A DNA stretch of 64,000 bases, taken from NCBI GenBank assembly GCA_013205245.1, contig JABMNH010000064.1, positions 1 through 64,000 of the forward strand. The letters run 5' to 3'. The notes beneath the pieces are model-generated. The model saw only the letters and a list, made by a program, of their open reading frames with translations. It made no database searches and was not told the DNA's origin. This stretch comes from Flavobacteriales bacterium (GTDB lineage: Bacteria > Bacteroidota > Bacteroidia > Flavobacteriales > Flavobacteriaceae). Shown piece by piece: positions 1 through 7,734 of the stretch. The stretch's first letter is position 1. Each line of letters begins with the position of its first letter. The translations under genes and the position numbers were made by a program.

Positions 1-612
1 AACTAAATCTGCGCCAACATCAGCAGCTTTGGTATAAATACCACCACCAACGCGCGCAAAAAGTGCGATTGAAGAAGCCCCTAATGAAAATCCAGAAATA
101 ATATTCAAAATGGTTGTTAAACCGTCTTTATCGGTTGATCCATAAAGATTATCATATAATATAAATAAAACACTTAATCCGAATACGCCTAAAGATACAA
201 CGCCAATACCCATTACAGCACCTCCAGAAAAAGCAACTTCGAGCGCTTTATTAAGAGATGTTCTGGCGGCATTTGTTGTTCTTACATTTGCTTTTGTAGC
301 TATTCTCATGCCAATAAATCCAGCTAAAGCTGATAAAAAAGCACCTACTACAAAAGAAACAGCTACCAACCAACTTGAATTAGCTTCTGAGTTTCCTTTA
401 AATACTAAAAGGACGGCTACAGCAACTACAAAGATTGATAAAACTTTGTATTCTGCTTTTAAAAATGCCATCGCTCCATCAGAGATATTCTTGGCTATTG
501 TTGCCATTTTTTCTGTTCCAACTTCTTGTTTTGTTACCCAAGCTGACTTGAAAATCATAAACAAAAAACCTAGCACACTGGCTAGGGGTAATAAGTAAAT
601 TAAGTTATTCAT
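1..612 (-). CDS. hppA: Membrane-bound ion-pumping pyrophosphatase, 5' end only
   Basis: The first 204 codons lie in the window and the gene runs off its left edge. The minus-strand translation starts [17 protein letters not shown] and has the family's N-terminal helices, an acidic/basic loop ([17 protein letters not shown]) and the start of the conserved core ([20 protein letters not shown]), which in complete proteins leads into the pyrophosphate-binding site. These enzymes hydrolyse PPi in the inner membrane to pump H+ or Na+. The residues that decide between K+-dependent and K+-independent types lie outside the window, so the ion cannot be stated. A TAGATTTG promoter element lies about 40 bases upstream. 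Family is clear; the truncation is a window artefact, not a pseudogene. Confidence 0.93.
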   Translation of the reverse strand, partial: MNNLIYLLPLASVLGFLFMIFKSAWVTKQEVGTEKMATIAKNISDGAMAFLKAEYKVLSIFVVAVAVLLVFKGNSEANSSWLVAVSFVVGAFLSALAGFIGMRIATKANVRTTNAARTSLNKALEVAFSGGAVMGIGVVSLGVFGLSVLFILYDNLYGSTDKDGLTTILNIISGFSLGASSIALFARVGGGIYTKAADVGADLV

Positions 613-650
613 TGTTTGTGTGTTAATTATTAGTTTTTTATTAATTTCTG

Positions 651-658
651 CAAATCTA
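651..658 (-). promoter_or_regulatory. -7 promoter element of hppA
   Basis: TAGATTTG on the minus strand fits the Bacteroidota -7 consensus TAnnTTTG and sits 38 bases before the hppA ATG. No good -33 TTG was found at the usual distance. Confidence 0.5.
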
Positions 659-727
659 AGAAAACAAAATTAATAATGAAATAAATTTTAAAATGTATCG
701 GTAATTATTAAAGGTACACGCTTTTTT

Positions 728-1231
728 TCAATTTAAAAAGAGGCTTTTATAACGCCAAAAAGCTTGAAGAAATAATCCGAAATATACCAAACTCACAGCA
801 AATTTTAATCCTGTAGAAAATAAAAAGCCTATAAACGACCCGAAGGCTGCTTTTAAGGCGCGGTTATTGTTACTGCTATCATGAATTAATTCGCCAATAA
901 ATGCGCCTACAAAAGGACCTATTATTATTCCTAAAGGCGGAAAAAATATTAAACCAAGTATGAGTCCGATGGTCGATCCTATAATGCCTTTTTTACTGCC
1001 ACCAAATTTTTTGGTTCCTAAAGCCGGAATAAAATAATCTAATAACCAAACCAATAAGGCTATGCTAAAAGTGATTGTTAAAAAAGACGTACTTAAATCA
1101 ACTGCTTTAGTAAATGATAATAGTAATAAGCCTGCCCAACTTGTCAATGGCCCAGGTAATACGGGTATAAAAGCACCTATTAAACCTAAAAGCATCAATA
1201 ATAAACCAAGAAGTAAAAAAAGTATGTCCAT
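728..1231 (-). CDS. DUF456 family membrane protein
   Basis: This 167-residue protein is almost wholly hydrophobic, with about four to five membrane segments: residues 3-25, 28-45, 48-70, 80-110 and 130-155. Glycine/proline-rich helices (GLIGAFIPVLPGPLTSW near residue 16, GIIIGPFVGAFIGELIHD near 101) are typical of DUF456 proteins. The family has no firmly established function. The gene stands alone between hppA and the divergent blaI-like gene. A TATCTTTG element ends only five bases before the ATG, so the mRNA may be leaderless. Confidence 0.82.
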   Translation of the reverse strand: MDILFLLLGLLLMLLGLIGAFIPVLPGPLTSWAGLLLLSFTKAVDLSTSFLTITFSIALLVWLLDYFIPALGTKKFGGSKKGIIGSTIGLILGLIFFPPLGIIIGPFVGAFIGELIHDSSNNNRALKAAFGSFIGFLFSTGLKFAVSLVYFGLFLQAFWRYKSLFLN

Positions 1232-1235
1232 AACA

Positions 1236-1243
1236 CAAAGATA
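1236..1243 (-). promoter_or_regulatory. -7 promoter element of the DUF456 gene, probably leaderless
   Basis: TATCTTTG on the minus strand matches TAnnTTTG. The start codon is at 1231-1229, where transcription would be expected to begin, so little or no 5' leader is predicted. Confidence 0.5.
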
Positions 1244-1295
1244 TTAATCGGTTCTTGATAATTTATTAATTCATATTAAATTATTAATTTTATTT

Positions 1296-1329
1296 AACTA
1301 ATAAATTAGTTTAAACTAAATATTTAGTT
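1296..1329. promoter_or_regulatory. Two tandem palindromic operators for the BlaI-type repressor
   Basis: Two 16-bp palindromes of near-identical sequence lie side by side. 1296-1311 is AACTAATAAATTAGTT (7-base arms around AA). 1314-1329 is AACTAAATATTTAGTT (perfect). Shared form AACTA-N6-TAGTT, centres 18 bp apart. The second touches the -7 element of the downstream gene, which suits autorepression by a BlaI dimer. The palindromes are seen; the binding protein is inferred from position. Confidence 0.7.
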
Positions 1330-1336
1330 ATATTTG
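1329..1336 (+). promoter_or_regulatory. -7 promoter element of the blaI-like gene
   Basis: TATATTTG matches TAnnTTTG and lies 22 bases before the ATG. It overlaps the last base of the downstream operator palindrome, so bound repressor should block RNA polymerase. Confidence 0.6.
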
Positions 1337-1358
1337 TCTCGGTAAAACTAAAAAACAT

Positions 1359-1733
1359 ATGGTTATGACGAAACAACTCACCAAAGCAGAAGAACAATTT
1401 ATGCAGGTTTTATGGGAATTAAATCTGGCGTCGGTTAAAGATATTATTGAACAATTACCCAATCCTAAACCCGCTTATAACACCGTTTCTACCATTATCA
1501 GAATTTTAGAAACCAAAGGTATTGTGGCGCATAAAAAGTTTGGAAAAGGGCATAAATATTATCCTCTGATAGAAAAAGAAACCTACTCCAATCAAAGTTT
1601 AAATAAACTGGTTAATGGCTATTTTGAAGGCTCTTTTAAAAGTATGGTGTCGTTTTTTGTCAAACAAAACGATATTGATATGGCCGAATTAGAAAGTATT
1701 TTAAAAGATATAGACACAGATAATAAAAAATAA
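1359..1733 (+). CDS. BlaI/MecI/CopY family transcriptional repressor
   Basis: A 124-residue winged-helix repressor. The N-terminal DNA-binding half (LTKAEEQFMQVLWELNLASV, then KPAYNTVSTIIRILETKGIV) is the family signature; the C-terminal half (about residues 80-120) is the dimerisation helix region cleaved or displaced on induction in characterised members. It starts 12 bases before the BlaR1-like peptidase gene with which it forms a regulatory pair. The second methionine (1365) is an equally possible start. Probable targets are its own promoter (twin palindromes upstream) and genes not identifiable here; no beta-lactamase lies nearby, so an antibiotic-resistance role should not be assumed. 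Confidence 0.9.
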   Translation: MVMTKQLTKAEEQFMQVLWELNLASVKDIIEQLPNPKPAYNTVSTIIRILETKGIVAHKKFGKGHKYYPLIEKETYSNQSLNKLVNGYFEGSFKSMVSFFVKQNDIDMAELESILKDIDTDNKK

Positions 1734-1745
1734 AAACATTTCATT

Positions 1746-3119
1746 ATGGCAAACTATCTTATTCAAGTTGTGTTATTTCAGTTTTTCTTTATCATCATTT
1801 ATGATGTGTTTTTAAGAAAAGAAACTTTTTTTAATTGGAATCGGGCTTATTTATTGGTCACACCAATTATGTCATTTACGCTTCCTTTTATCAGAATAAA
1901 TGCTTTTGAAAAGGCCAGTCAAAACAATTTTGTAGCGTATTTACCTGCGGTAATTCTCAATCCACAAGAAAGTATTGGCAAAGTGATGCCTATTTCGTTT
2001 ACCGATTATATGCCAATAATATTGTTATTAGGGATGTTCATTATGCTAGGCTTATTTTTATATAAACTAACATCACTTTTTATTTTACGTCATCAAAGTA
2101 AAACAGAGAAACATGCCTCGCACACGCTTGTAATTATTGACAAACCCGGCGTTATATTTTCTTTTTTTAAAGAAATTTTTATCGATAAATCCTTTTTAAA
2201 TCAAACGCATCAGCATATCATAAAACACGAATTAATTCACATCACTCATTATCACAGTGTGGATTTATTACTATTCGAAATCTTAAAAATTGTGAGTTGG
2301 TTTAATCCTGCCATTTATATTTTTCAAAATCGCATAACCGAACTTCACGAATTTATTGCCGATGCCAAAACCATAGAACCACATAATAAATCCGACTTTT
2401 TTAACAGCCTCCTAACCACAACCTTCAAAGTCACAAAAGTTGATTTTATCAACCAATTTTACAAACATTCATTAATTAAAAAACGTATTATGATGACAAA
2501 CAAAAACAAATCGAAACAAGTACTTAAATTAAAGTATTTGTTGTTAGTACCCGTGTTAGGAAGCATGTTATTATATGTTTCTTGCAATGCCTCAAGAAGT
2601 TCAATAACAAAAAATGCCACTGCTCTCAAAAAAAGTATTGCAAAAAAAGATTCCCTTTCTAAAAAAGACATGAAAGAAATCTTTGAAATCACAGAACAAG
2701 CAGTTAAAAAGCTTAAAAAAAACAAACCAAATAACTTTGAAACACTAGAAGTTGAAGCTGTTGATTATGTCCCTTTTTCAGAAATTGAACAAGCGCCCAT
2801 TTATCCGGGCTGTGAAGATGCACAAAATCAAAAAACGTGTTTTAGCGGTAAACTAACCACGTTAGTAGCAACTTATTTCAATCAAAATTTAACTAAAAAT
2901 TTAGGATTAACTCCCGGGAAAAAACGCATTTTCATCATGTTTAAAATTGATAAAACAGGTAAAGTTGTTGGTATTAGAGCGCGCGCACCTCATAAAGAAC
3001 TTGAGGTAGAGGCCATCCGTGTTATCAATTTAATACCTCAATTAATTCCCGGAAAACAACAAGGTAAAACGGTTGCGGTTAAATACAGTTTACCCATTGT
3101 TTTTAATGTAGATAAATAA
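1746..3119 (+). CDS. BlaR1-like M56 membrane metallopeptidase with C-terminal TonB-like domain
   Basis: 457 residues. Helices near 1-23, 33-52 and 88-110 precede a cytoplasmic zinc-protease domain with HELIH at 161-165 and a downstream ELHEFIADA zinc-ligand segment near residue 199. Another membrane segment follows near 258-278 (LLLVPVLGSMLLYVSC). The C-terminal part (about 345-455) resembles TonB C-terminal domains (KIDKTGKVVGIRARAPHKEL). In BlaR1/MecR1 systems the peptidase transmits a periplasmic signal and inactivates the BlaI repressor. Many Bacteroidota have this M56-TonB architecture, whose signal is unknown. A strong terminator follows the gene. Confidence 0.88.
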   Translation: MANYLIQVVLFQFFFIIIYDVFLRKETFFNWNRAYLLVTPIMSFTLPFIRINAFEKASQNNFVAYLPAVILNPQESIGKVMPISFTDYMPIILLLGMFIMLGLFLYKLTSLFILRHQSKTEKHASHTLVIIDKPGVIFSFFKEIFIDKSFLNQTHQHIIKHELIHITHYHSVDLLLFEILKIVSWFNPAIYIFQNRITELHEFIADAKTIEPHNKSDFFNSLLTTTFKVTKVDFINQFYKHSLIKKRIMMTNKNKSKQVLKLKYLLLVPVLGSMLLYVSCNASRSSITKNATALKKSIAKKDSLSKKDMKEIFEITEQAVKKLKKNKPNNFETLEVEAVDYVPFSEIEQAPIYPGCEDAQNQKTCFSGKLTTLVATYFNQNLTKNLGLTPGKKRIFIMFKIDKTGKVVGIRARAPHKELEVEAIRVINLIPQLIPGKQQGKTVAVKYSLPIVFNVDK

Positions 3120-3136
3120 TCAAAAACAAATTATAG

Positions 3137-3163
3137 AACCGAGCCAAAAGGCTCGGTTTTTTT
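3137..3163 (+). terminator. Rho-independent terminator of the blaI-blaR1 operon
   Basis: AACCGAGCC / GGCTCGGTT form a perfect 9-bp stem with an AAAA loop (3137-3158), followed by a run of T to 3163. Confidence 0.9.
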
Positions 3164-3168
3164 ATGAT

Positions 3169-3176
3169 TATTTTTG
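3169..3176 (+). promoter_or_regulatory. -7 promoter element of the small lipoprotein gene
   Basis: TATTTTTG just after the terminator and 13 bases before the GTG start at 3190, indicating that the next gene has its own promoter. Confidence 0.5.
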
Positions 3177-3189
3177 TTACTTTCACATT

Positions 3190-3687
3190 GTGAAATCAGC
3201 CCAATTATACAAACACATTATTTTACTAATTTTTGGTGCACTTATTTTAACTTCTTGTGATTATTTTTTTCCACAAAACAACAAAGTTGAATCGCCCAAC
3301 ATTGACACCTTAATAGATTATAATACTGTTGATGCATTTCCGCTATTTCCAGAATGTAAAGACATTCCGTCAAGAGACAAACAAAAAATCTGCTTTCAAA
3401 TAAAAATGGCAGAGCACATTAATACTTTATTAAAAGAAGGTGTTATTAAAACCACGTCTCAAAACAATGATACTTTAATGGTGTTACTTAAAGTATTACA
3501 AACGGGCAAAACACAAATAGTTTCGGTAAAATCGAAAAGTAATAACAAAGCTTACATCCAATTTTTAGATAGCATTTTGCGCGGCAACATTGTAAATATG
3601 CCCACATTACAACCCGCTATAAAACGCGGCATACCCGTAACAACACAATTTGAATTACCGATTATTATAAAAAGTACTACTTTTTAA
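3190..3687 (+). CDS. Small lipoprotein related to the TonB-like tail of its BlaR1 neighbour
   Basis: 165 residues with a GTG start. A lipoprotein signal peptide (hydrophobic IILLIFGALILTSC, Cys at 23) predicts membrane anchoring. The segment FPLFPECKDIPSRDKQKICF has the same P-x2-P-x-C ... C-F pattern as APIYPGCEDAQNQKTCF in the upstream peptidase. The following stretch (LLKVLQTGKTQIVSVKS) parallels FKIDKTGKVVGI. It thus looks like a free-standing, diverged copy of that domain. Function unknown; being next to the sensor suggests it may modulate signalling. Its end overlaps the convergent glycosyltransferase gene by 11 bp. Confidence 0.7.
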   Translation: MKSAQLYKHIILLIFGALILTSCDYFFPQNNKVESPNIDTLIDYNTVDAFPLFPECKDIPSRDKQKICFQIKMAEHINTLLKEGVIKTTSQNNDTLMVLLKVLQTGKTQIVSVKSKSNNKAYIQFLDSILRGNIVNMPTLQPAIKRGIPVTTQFELPIIIKSTTF

Positions 3688-4798
3688 AAGTCCTTTTTTT
3701 CCATTGATACGAAGAGGTAAATCCTAAAATCACACTGGCAACACTAAAAAACGGATACAAAATACTGCTAAACACATAACTTTTTAGCACCGATTCTTGT
3801 TTGAAAAACTTGGCGATTGAAAATAAAATAAAAGCATCAATATTAAATTTTACCAAAAATAGAAGCAAGAAAAACTTGGCACTAAACAATCCGAAAAGGC
3901 TTAAAACTGCCGTACTTACCAACACTAAATTCATCGCAAAAACAATGAAGCCCACTATCTTGATATGTAAATTATTGTAAGAAGTTGCCTTGGCTGCCCA
4001 ACGCATACGTTGCGATAATAAAGCTTTAAAAGTGGGCTCTGGTTTTGTTGCTACAACAGCGTCTAAACTATTTATTACCACAACCTTATCGGGATGTTTT
4101 TTAACAGCTTCTTCCAACAAAAAAACATCATCGCCACTGGCAATATTTTGATGACTTTCAAATCCGTTAAGTTCATAAAACAAAGATTTGGCATAACACA
4201 AATTAGCACCATGACAGAGCATGGGTTTTTTTAGACCAAAAGTTCCCAAAAGAGTGGCTTGCAAACTCAATAAATCTAAAGCCTGAAACTTGTCTAAAAA
4301 ACTTGAAACTGGATTAAAGCTTACCAACCCTACAACAAGCAATGGTTTATCATTTGTAATTTTTTGATGAAAGGCTTTTAACCAGGTTTTGGGCACAATA
4401 CAATCGGCATCTGTGGTGATAATCCAATCGTATTTTGCTTTAGAAATACCCAAACTTAAGGCTGCTTTTTTTGGCGACATGTTTGATTCTATAGCATCGA
4501 TACGACTCAAATTTGGAAGCAAATCTTTATACTTAGTGATGATTTCTAAAAAATTATCTGATGAAAAATCGTTCACCAAAATAATTTCAAACAAGTCTTT
4601 TGGATAATCTAAGTTTTGAAAACTATTTAATAAAGCTTCTAAATTATGGGCTTCATCCCGAAAAGGGACAATTACAGAAAACTGTGTGATACTTTTTGAA
4701 GATCCTAAAATAAATGGGGCTAACTTGTTCTGACCTCTTTTTAAAAGCAACATCAAAAACACGTATAAAGCAGTTATAAATAGACTTCCAAAAATCAT
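3677..4798 (-). CDS. Family 2 glycosyltransferase, membrane-anchored
   Basis: 373 residues. An N-terminal membrane helix (1-19) leads into a GT-A fold: FSVIVPFRDEAHNLEALL (nucleotide-sugar binding), ILVNDFSSDN, the DAD metal-binding motif in ITTDADCIVP, and Q-x2-RW in SQRMRWAAKA. Two to three C-terminal helices (about 280-365) follow. It probably transfers a sugar to a lipid or membrane acceptor; substrate unknown. It overlaps the upstream flippase-like gene by 4 bp (ATGA), so the two are translationally coupled and likely act together. Confidence 0.88.
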   Translation of the reverse strand: MIFGSLFITALYVFLMLLLKRGQNKLAPFILGSSKSITQFSVIVPFRDEAHNLEALLNSFQNLDYPKDLFEIILVNDFSSDNFLEIITKYKDLLPNLSRIDAIESNMSPKKAALSLGISKAKYDWIITTDADCIVPKTWLKAFHQKITNDKPLLVVGLVSFNPVSSFLDKFQALDLLSLQATLLGTFGLKKPMLCHGANLCYAKSLFYELNGFESHQNIASGDDVFLLEEAVKKHPDKVVVINSLDAVVATKPEPTFKALLSQRMRWAAKATSYNNLHIKIVGFIVFAMNLVLVSTAVLSLFGLFSAKFFLLLFLVKFNIDAFILFSIAKFFKQESVLKSYVFSSILYPFFSVASVILGFTSSYQWKKRTFKK

Positions 4799-5745
4799 AA
4801 ACTTGGCGCGAGGGCTTTTGATGTTTTATATTGAAATACAAAAACGCTTCCTATTAAAGCAGGGATGGCAAAATTTAACGCCCACATTAACAAACTTATT
4901 TCTAAAATCAAAAAGGTGTTTGCATGTAAAAATCCAAAAACAAATACAGCTACCGAACCTTTTACAGCCCAATCTAAAATAGCTAAAGTCGGCACAATTG
5001 ATGCCAATAAATACATGCTAAAAATGGCCATCATACTTGGCAAATAAACAATTTTCAAACCGAAAATGAGCATCAATAAATAAAATTGATGGCTAAATAC
5101 CACATAGCGAAGCAATGAAATTCCCAATACTTTAAGATGTGATAAAAGCGGTATAGAGATGTAAAATTGCTTTACGCGATTGATATAAAAACGGCCATAT
5201 TTACTCATAGAAAGTATTAAAATTACAGCAACTAAAATCCAAATAAAATTCAAATTAATTGAAGCGTTTAAGCCAAAGTTTAAGTACATATAAATTAACC
5301 CCATTATGCCAAAAACTAGGGTTATAAAAAGCTGGGAAAATTGCCCAATGGCATTTAATCCAACAATTTTTTTAGCTTTATCTTTAGGATAATAAATGGC
5401 TTTTGCCACATAATCTCCCACCCGATTTGGTGTGATCAAAGATGCTGTTAAGGCGCTTAAACATTGTTTTAAAGCCGATTTATAATTTAATTTTTGTTGT
5501 GTATTTACTAAGACTTTCCACTTTAAAATCTCAAGCAGCCAATTGATTGCAGATAAGATAAAAACAAAGATAATGATCAAAAATCCTTTATCAAAAATCA
5601 GCTTTAAGCTGTTGCTAAATTCGTTCCAAGAAACAGAAGTGTTCGTCGCCAGTTTTAGATAAATAAAATAAAAACATCCCGCCACAACGGCAAGCTTTAT
5701 CATTGGCTTAGCAACCTGTTTAAATGTGTGTTTTAAATTGTACAT
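4795..5745 (-). CDS. Lysylphosphatidylglycerol synthase transmembrane region/UPF0104-like membrane protein
   Basis: About 316 residues with seven to eight hydrophobic segments. The family signature appears in RVGDYVAKAIYYPKDKAKKIVGL (starting near residue 105) and QFSQLFITLVFG. Homologues lacking the synthase domain are regarded as membrane flippase-like proteins. I chose the ATG at 5745 (MYNLKHTF) over the one 18 bases upstream because the alternative lies nearer the divergent ruvC start and adds only MLICSQ. Coupling to a glycosyltransferase suggests work on a glycolipid, which is inference. Confidence 0.75.
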   Translation of the reverse strand: MYNLKHTFKQVAKPMIKLAVVAGCFYFIYLKLATNTSVSWNEFSNSLKLIFDKGFLIIIFVFILSAINWLLEILKWKVLVNTQQKLNYKSALKQCLSALTASLITPNRVGDYVAKAIYYPKDKAKKIVGLNAIGQFSQLFITLVFGIMGLIYMYLNFGLNASINLNFIWILVAVILILSMSKYGRFYINRVKQFYISIPLLSHLKVLGISLLRYVVFSHQFYLLMLIFGLKIVYLPSMMAIFSMYLLASIVPTLAILDWAVKGSVAVFVFGFLHANTFLILEISLLMWALNFAIPALIGSVFVFQYKTSKALAPSL

Positions 5746-5748
5746 TTG
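5741..5748 (+). promoter_or_regulatory. -7 promoter element of ruvC
   Basis: TACATTTG matches TAnnTTTG and is 19 bases before the TTG start of ruvC. It overlaps the start codon of the divergent membrane-protein gene. Confidence 0.5.
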
Positions 5749-5767
5749 ACTACAAATTAACAACTAT

Positions 5768-6310
5768 TTGGCTTCAGAAAAAATCATATTAGGCATAGAT
5801 CCCGGAACCACCATTATGGGTTTTGGGTTGATTAGCGTAAAAGGCAAGCAAATGCAGTTTTTACAAATGAATGAATTGCTCTTAACAAAATACGACAATC
5901 ATTACGTAAAATTAAAGCTCATTTTTGAACGCACGCTCGAATTAATAGACACTTATCATCCTGACGAAATTGCGATTGAAGCGCCTTTTTTTGGTAAAAA
6001 TGTACAAAGTATGCTCAAATTGGGTCGTGCCCAAGGTGTGGCTATGGCAGCAGGATTATCGAGAGAAATTCCGATTACAGAATACCTTCCTAAAAAAATT
6101 AAAATGGCCATTACTGGTAACGGAAATGCCAGTAAGGAACAAGTAGCCAAAATGTTACAAAGTTTACTCGGTTTAAAAACGCTTCCAAAAAATTTAGATG
6201 CCACCGATGGTTTAGCCGCAGCTGTGTGTCATTTTTACAACCAAGGTAAAACTAGTGGCGAGAAAAAATATTCTGGATGGACTGCTTATGTAAAATCAAA
6301 AGCCCCCTAA
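5768..6310 (+). CDS. ruvC: Crossover junction endodeoxyribonuclease RuvC
   Basis: 180 residues. RuvC cuts Holliday junctions handed over by RuvAB. The catalytic acidic residues are visible: D11 in [13 protein letters not shown] in [12 protein letters not shown], and D in [14 protein letters not shown]. The start is TTG, giving [13 protein letters not shown]; no ATG lies in frame before the first catalytic motif. The last codons (AP-stop) and the stop come from the GC-rich end of the inserted repeat that follows, so the native C-terminus has probably been altered by a few residues. This should be harmless because the catalytic core is complete. Confidence 0.95.
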   Translation: MASEKIILGIDPGTTIMGFGLISVKGKQMQFLQMNELLLTKYDNHYVKLKLIFERTLELIDTYHPDEIAIEAPFFGKNVQSMLKLGRAQGVAMAAGLSREIPITEYLPKKIKMAITGNGNASKEQVAKMLQSLLGLKTLPKNLDATDGLAAAVCHFYNQGKTSGEKKYSGWTAYVKSKAP

Positions 6311-6502
6311 CCCCCGAAGGGGGAATTATAAACAGTGCTCAAAAAAACAATAAAACTTACTTGCTTTAAAAATAACTTAAACGATTTGAATTCCAGAACC
6401 TTTTCATTAAAAAAAACAGGTAATACTATTCTAAATATATCATCCTCAAAGGGTGATTTAAAGAAGGTCAATCCCTCCCCTTCGGGGAGGTTAGGAGGGG
6501 CC
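6302..6502. repeat. About 200-bp MITE-like repeat with GC-rich inverted ends
   Basis: The left end 6302-6323 (GCCCCCTAACCCCCGAAGGG and on) and the right end 6473-6502 (CCCTCCCCTTCGGGGAGG, then TTAGGAGGGGCC) are inverted copies of one another. Each is itself a hairpin around CGAAG/CTTCG. The interior is AT-rich. These ends contrast sharply with the low-GC surroundings. The element reaches into the last codons of ruvC and ends directly at the first conserved codon of hemW. No transposase is inside, so it is either mobilised in trans or a palindromic repeat family. Confidence 0.75.
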
Positions 6503-7672
6503 ATCTACCTCCACATTCCCTTTTGCAAACAAGCATGTTGCTATTGCAATTTTCATTTTTCGACATCGCTAAAGCGGAAAGAAGAGATGTTAAACGCCAT
6601 GGTAAAGGAGTTAATTTTGCGTAAAAATGAGATTTCTGAACCTGTTGAAACCATTTATTTTGGTGGTGGCACACCTTCGTTATTGACGATTGATGAATTG
6701 CAATTATTGATTGATACGGTTTATCAAAATTACCCCATAATTGATAATCCAGAAATTACTTTAGAAGCCAATCCAGATGACTTAAGTCAGCTGTCATTCC
6801 GAACAAGTCAGACAGAAGGTCTGACGCAGGTGAGGAATCTCTATGATGCTTACCGTCAACTAGGCATCAACCGTTTAAGCATTGGTATTCAATCTTTTTT
6901 TGAAGAAGATTTACAATTTATGAATCGCGCACATACTGCCCACGAGGCTTTAAATTGTCTTAAAGAAGCCACACAATATTTTGACAATATTACAGTCGAT
7001 TTAATCTATGGTATTCCGAATTTATCCACAGAAAAATGGCGAGAGAATCTGCAAATGGTCTTCGATTTAGGCATAAATCATTTGTCGAGTTACGCCTTAA
7101 CCGTTGAACCAAAAACGGCTTTGGCTAATTTTATTAATTCAGGAAAATATCCTCCCATTGATGAAGCCTTGGCTTTAGAACACTTTAACATTCTGGTTGA
7201 AGAATCTAAAAAACAGGGATTTATCCAATATGAAATATCAAATTTTGGCAAAGAAAATTACTTTTCAAAACACAACACAGCTTATTGGCAAGGGAAACCT
7301 TATCTAGGCATTGGCCCATCGGCGCACTCGTTTAATGGAAAAACACGCAGTTGGAATGTTTCAAATAACGCCTTATATTTAAAATCGATTGCTCAAAATG
7401 AGCTGCCAAGTGAAAGCGAAACTCTATCAAAAGAGGAACTGTTTAACGAAACCATTATGACGGGTTTACGCACCATTTGGGGTGTCGATTTAAATAAGAT
7501 TGAATCTGATTTTGGCATCATTTATAAAACCCAACTTTTAAAACAAGCAGAAAAACACATCCGCCAAGGCACTTTAGAAATTATCTTAGATAAAAAAACT
7601 TCTATCCTTAAAATTACCCAAAAAGGCCTGTTTTTATCCGATGGTATTGCAGCCGATTTGTTTGTACTTTAA
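6335..7672 (+). CDS. hemW: HemW, radical SAM heme chaperone (coproporphyrinogen oxidase-like), with two repeat insertions
   Basis: The radical-SAM cluster motif is FCKQACCYCNFHF, preceded by IYLHIPF. EANPDDL, GINRLSIGIQSF and GIGPSAHS are also family motifs. HemW proteins resemble oxygen-independent coproporphyrinogen oxidase but work as heme chaperones. The usual N-terminus (Met then Gly-Ile-Tyr-x-His-Ile-Pro) is missing its start. The frame is open through the preceding repeat to a GTG at 6335, with an in-frame TTG near 6380, and no ATG precedes the core; the true start is uncertain. About 16-18 residues (near 153-170, FRTSQTEGLTQVRNL) are encoded by a second palindromic repeat between DDLSQL and DAYRQLGINRLS. 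The frame is intact. Confidence 0.88.
   Translation: MLKKTIKLTCFKNNLNDLNSRTFSLKKTGNTILNISSSKGDLKKVNPSPSGRLGGAIYLHIPFCKQACCYCNFHFSTSLKRKEEMLNAMVKELILRKNEISEPVETIYFGGGTPSLLTIDELQLLIDTVYQNYPIIDNPEITLEANPDDLSQLSFRTSQTEGLTQVRNLYDAYRQLGINRLSIGIQSFFEEDLQFMNRAHTAHEALNCLKEATQYFDNITVDLIYGIPNLSTEKWRENLQMVFDLGINHLSSYALTVEPKTALANFINSGKYPPIDEALALEHFNILVEESKKQGFIQYEISNFGKENYFSKHNTAYWQGKPYLGIGPSAHSFNGKTRSWNVSNNALYLKSIAQNELPSESETLSKEELFNETIMTGLRTIWGVDLNKIESDFGIIYKTQLLKQAEKHIRQGTLEIILDKKTSILKITQKGLFLSDGIAADLFVL
6793..6841. repeat. Palindromic repeat inserted in frame inside hemW
   Basis: 49 bp starting GTCATTCCGAAC and ending GAGGAATCTC, with an inner stem GTCAGAC/GTCTGAC around a short loop. The outer ends are imperfect inverted repeats (ATTCC/GGAAT). 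The inserted codons keep the hemW frame. The GTCATTCC...GGAATCTC form resembles short interspersed repeats I know to be widespread in Bacteroidota; that recognition is from memory. Confidence 0.7.
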
Positions 7673-7699
7673 GTTACATTAAAATCGAATAAGTGGTCG

Positions 7700-7707
7700 T
7701 ATTTTTG
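7700..7707 (+). promoter_or_regulatory. -7 promoter element of the OsmC-family gene
   Basis: TATTTTTG lies 27 bases before the ATG at 7735 and rules out an upstream GTG at 7693 as start, because transcription would begin after it. Confidence 0.5.
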
Positions 7708-7734
7708 TCCTTCATTAATAATAAAAATGAAAAA

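Noticed and set aside
308-598. Open frame on the plus strand over the left edge
   Set aside because: It lies antisense to the clear pyrophosphatase gene and has no recognisable features.
1359-3119. Beta-lactam resistance locus
   Set aside because: BlaI/BlaR1-type proteins alone are common in Bacteroidota; there is no beta-lactamase or resistance PBP gene here.
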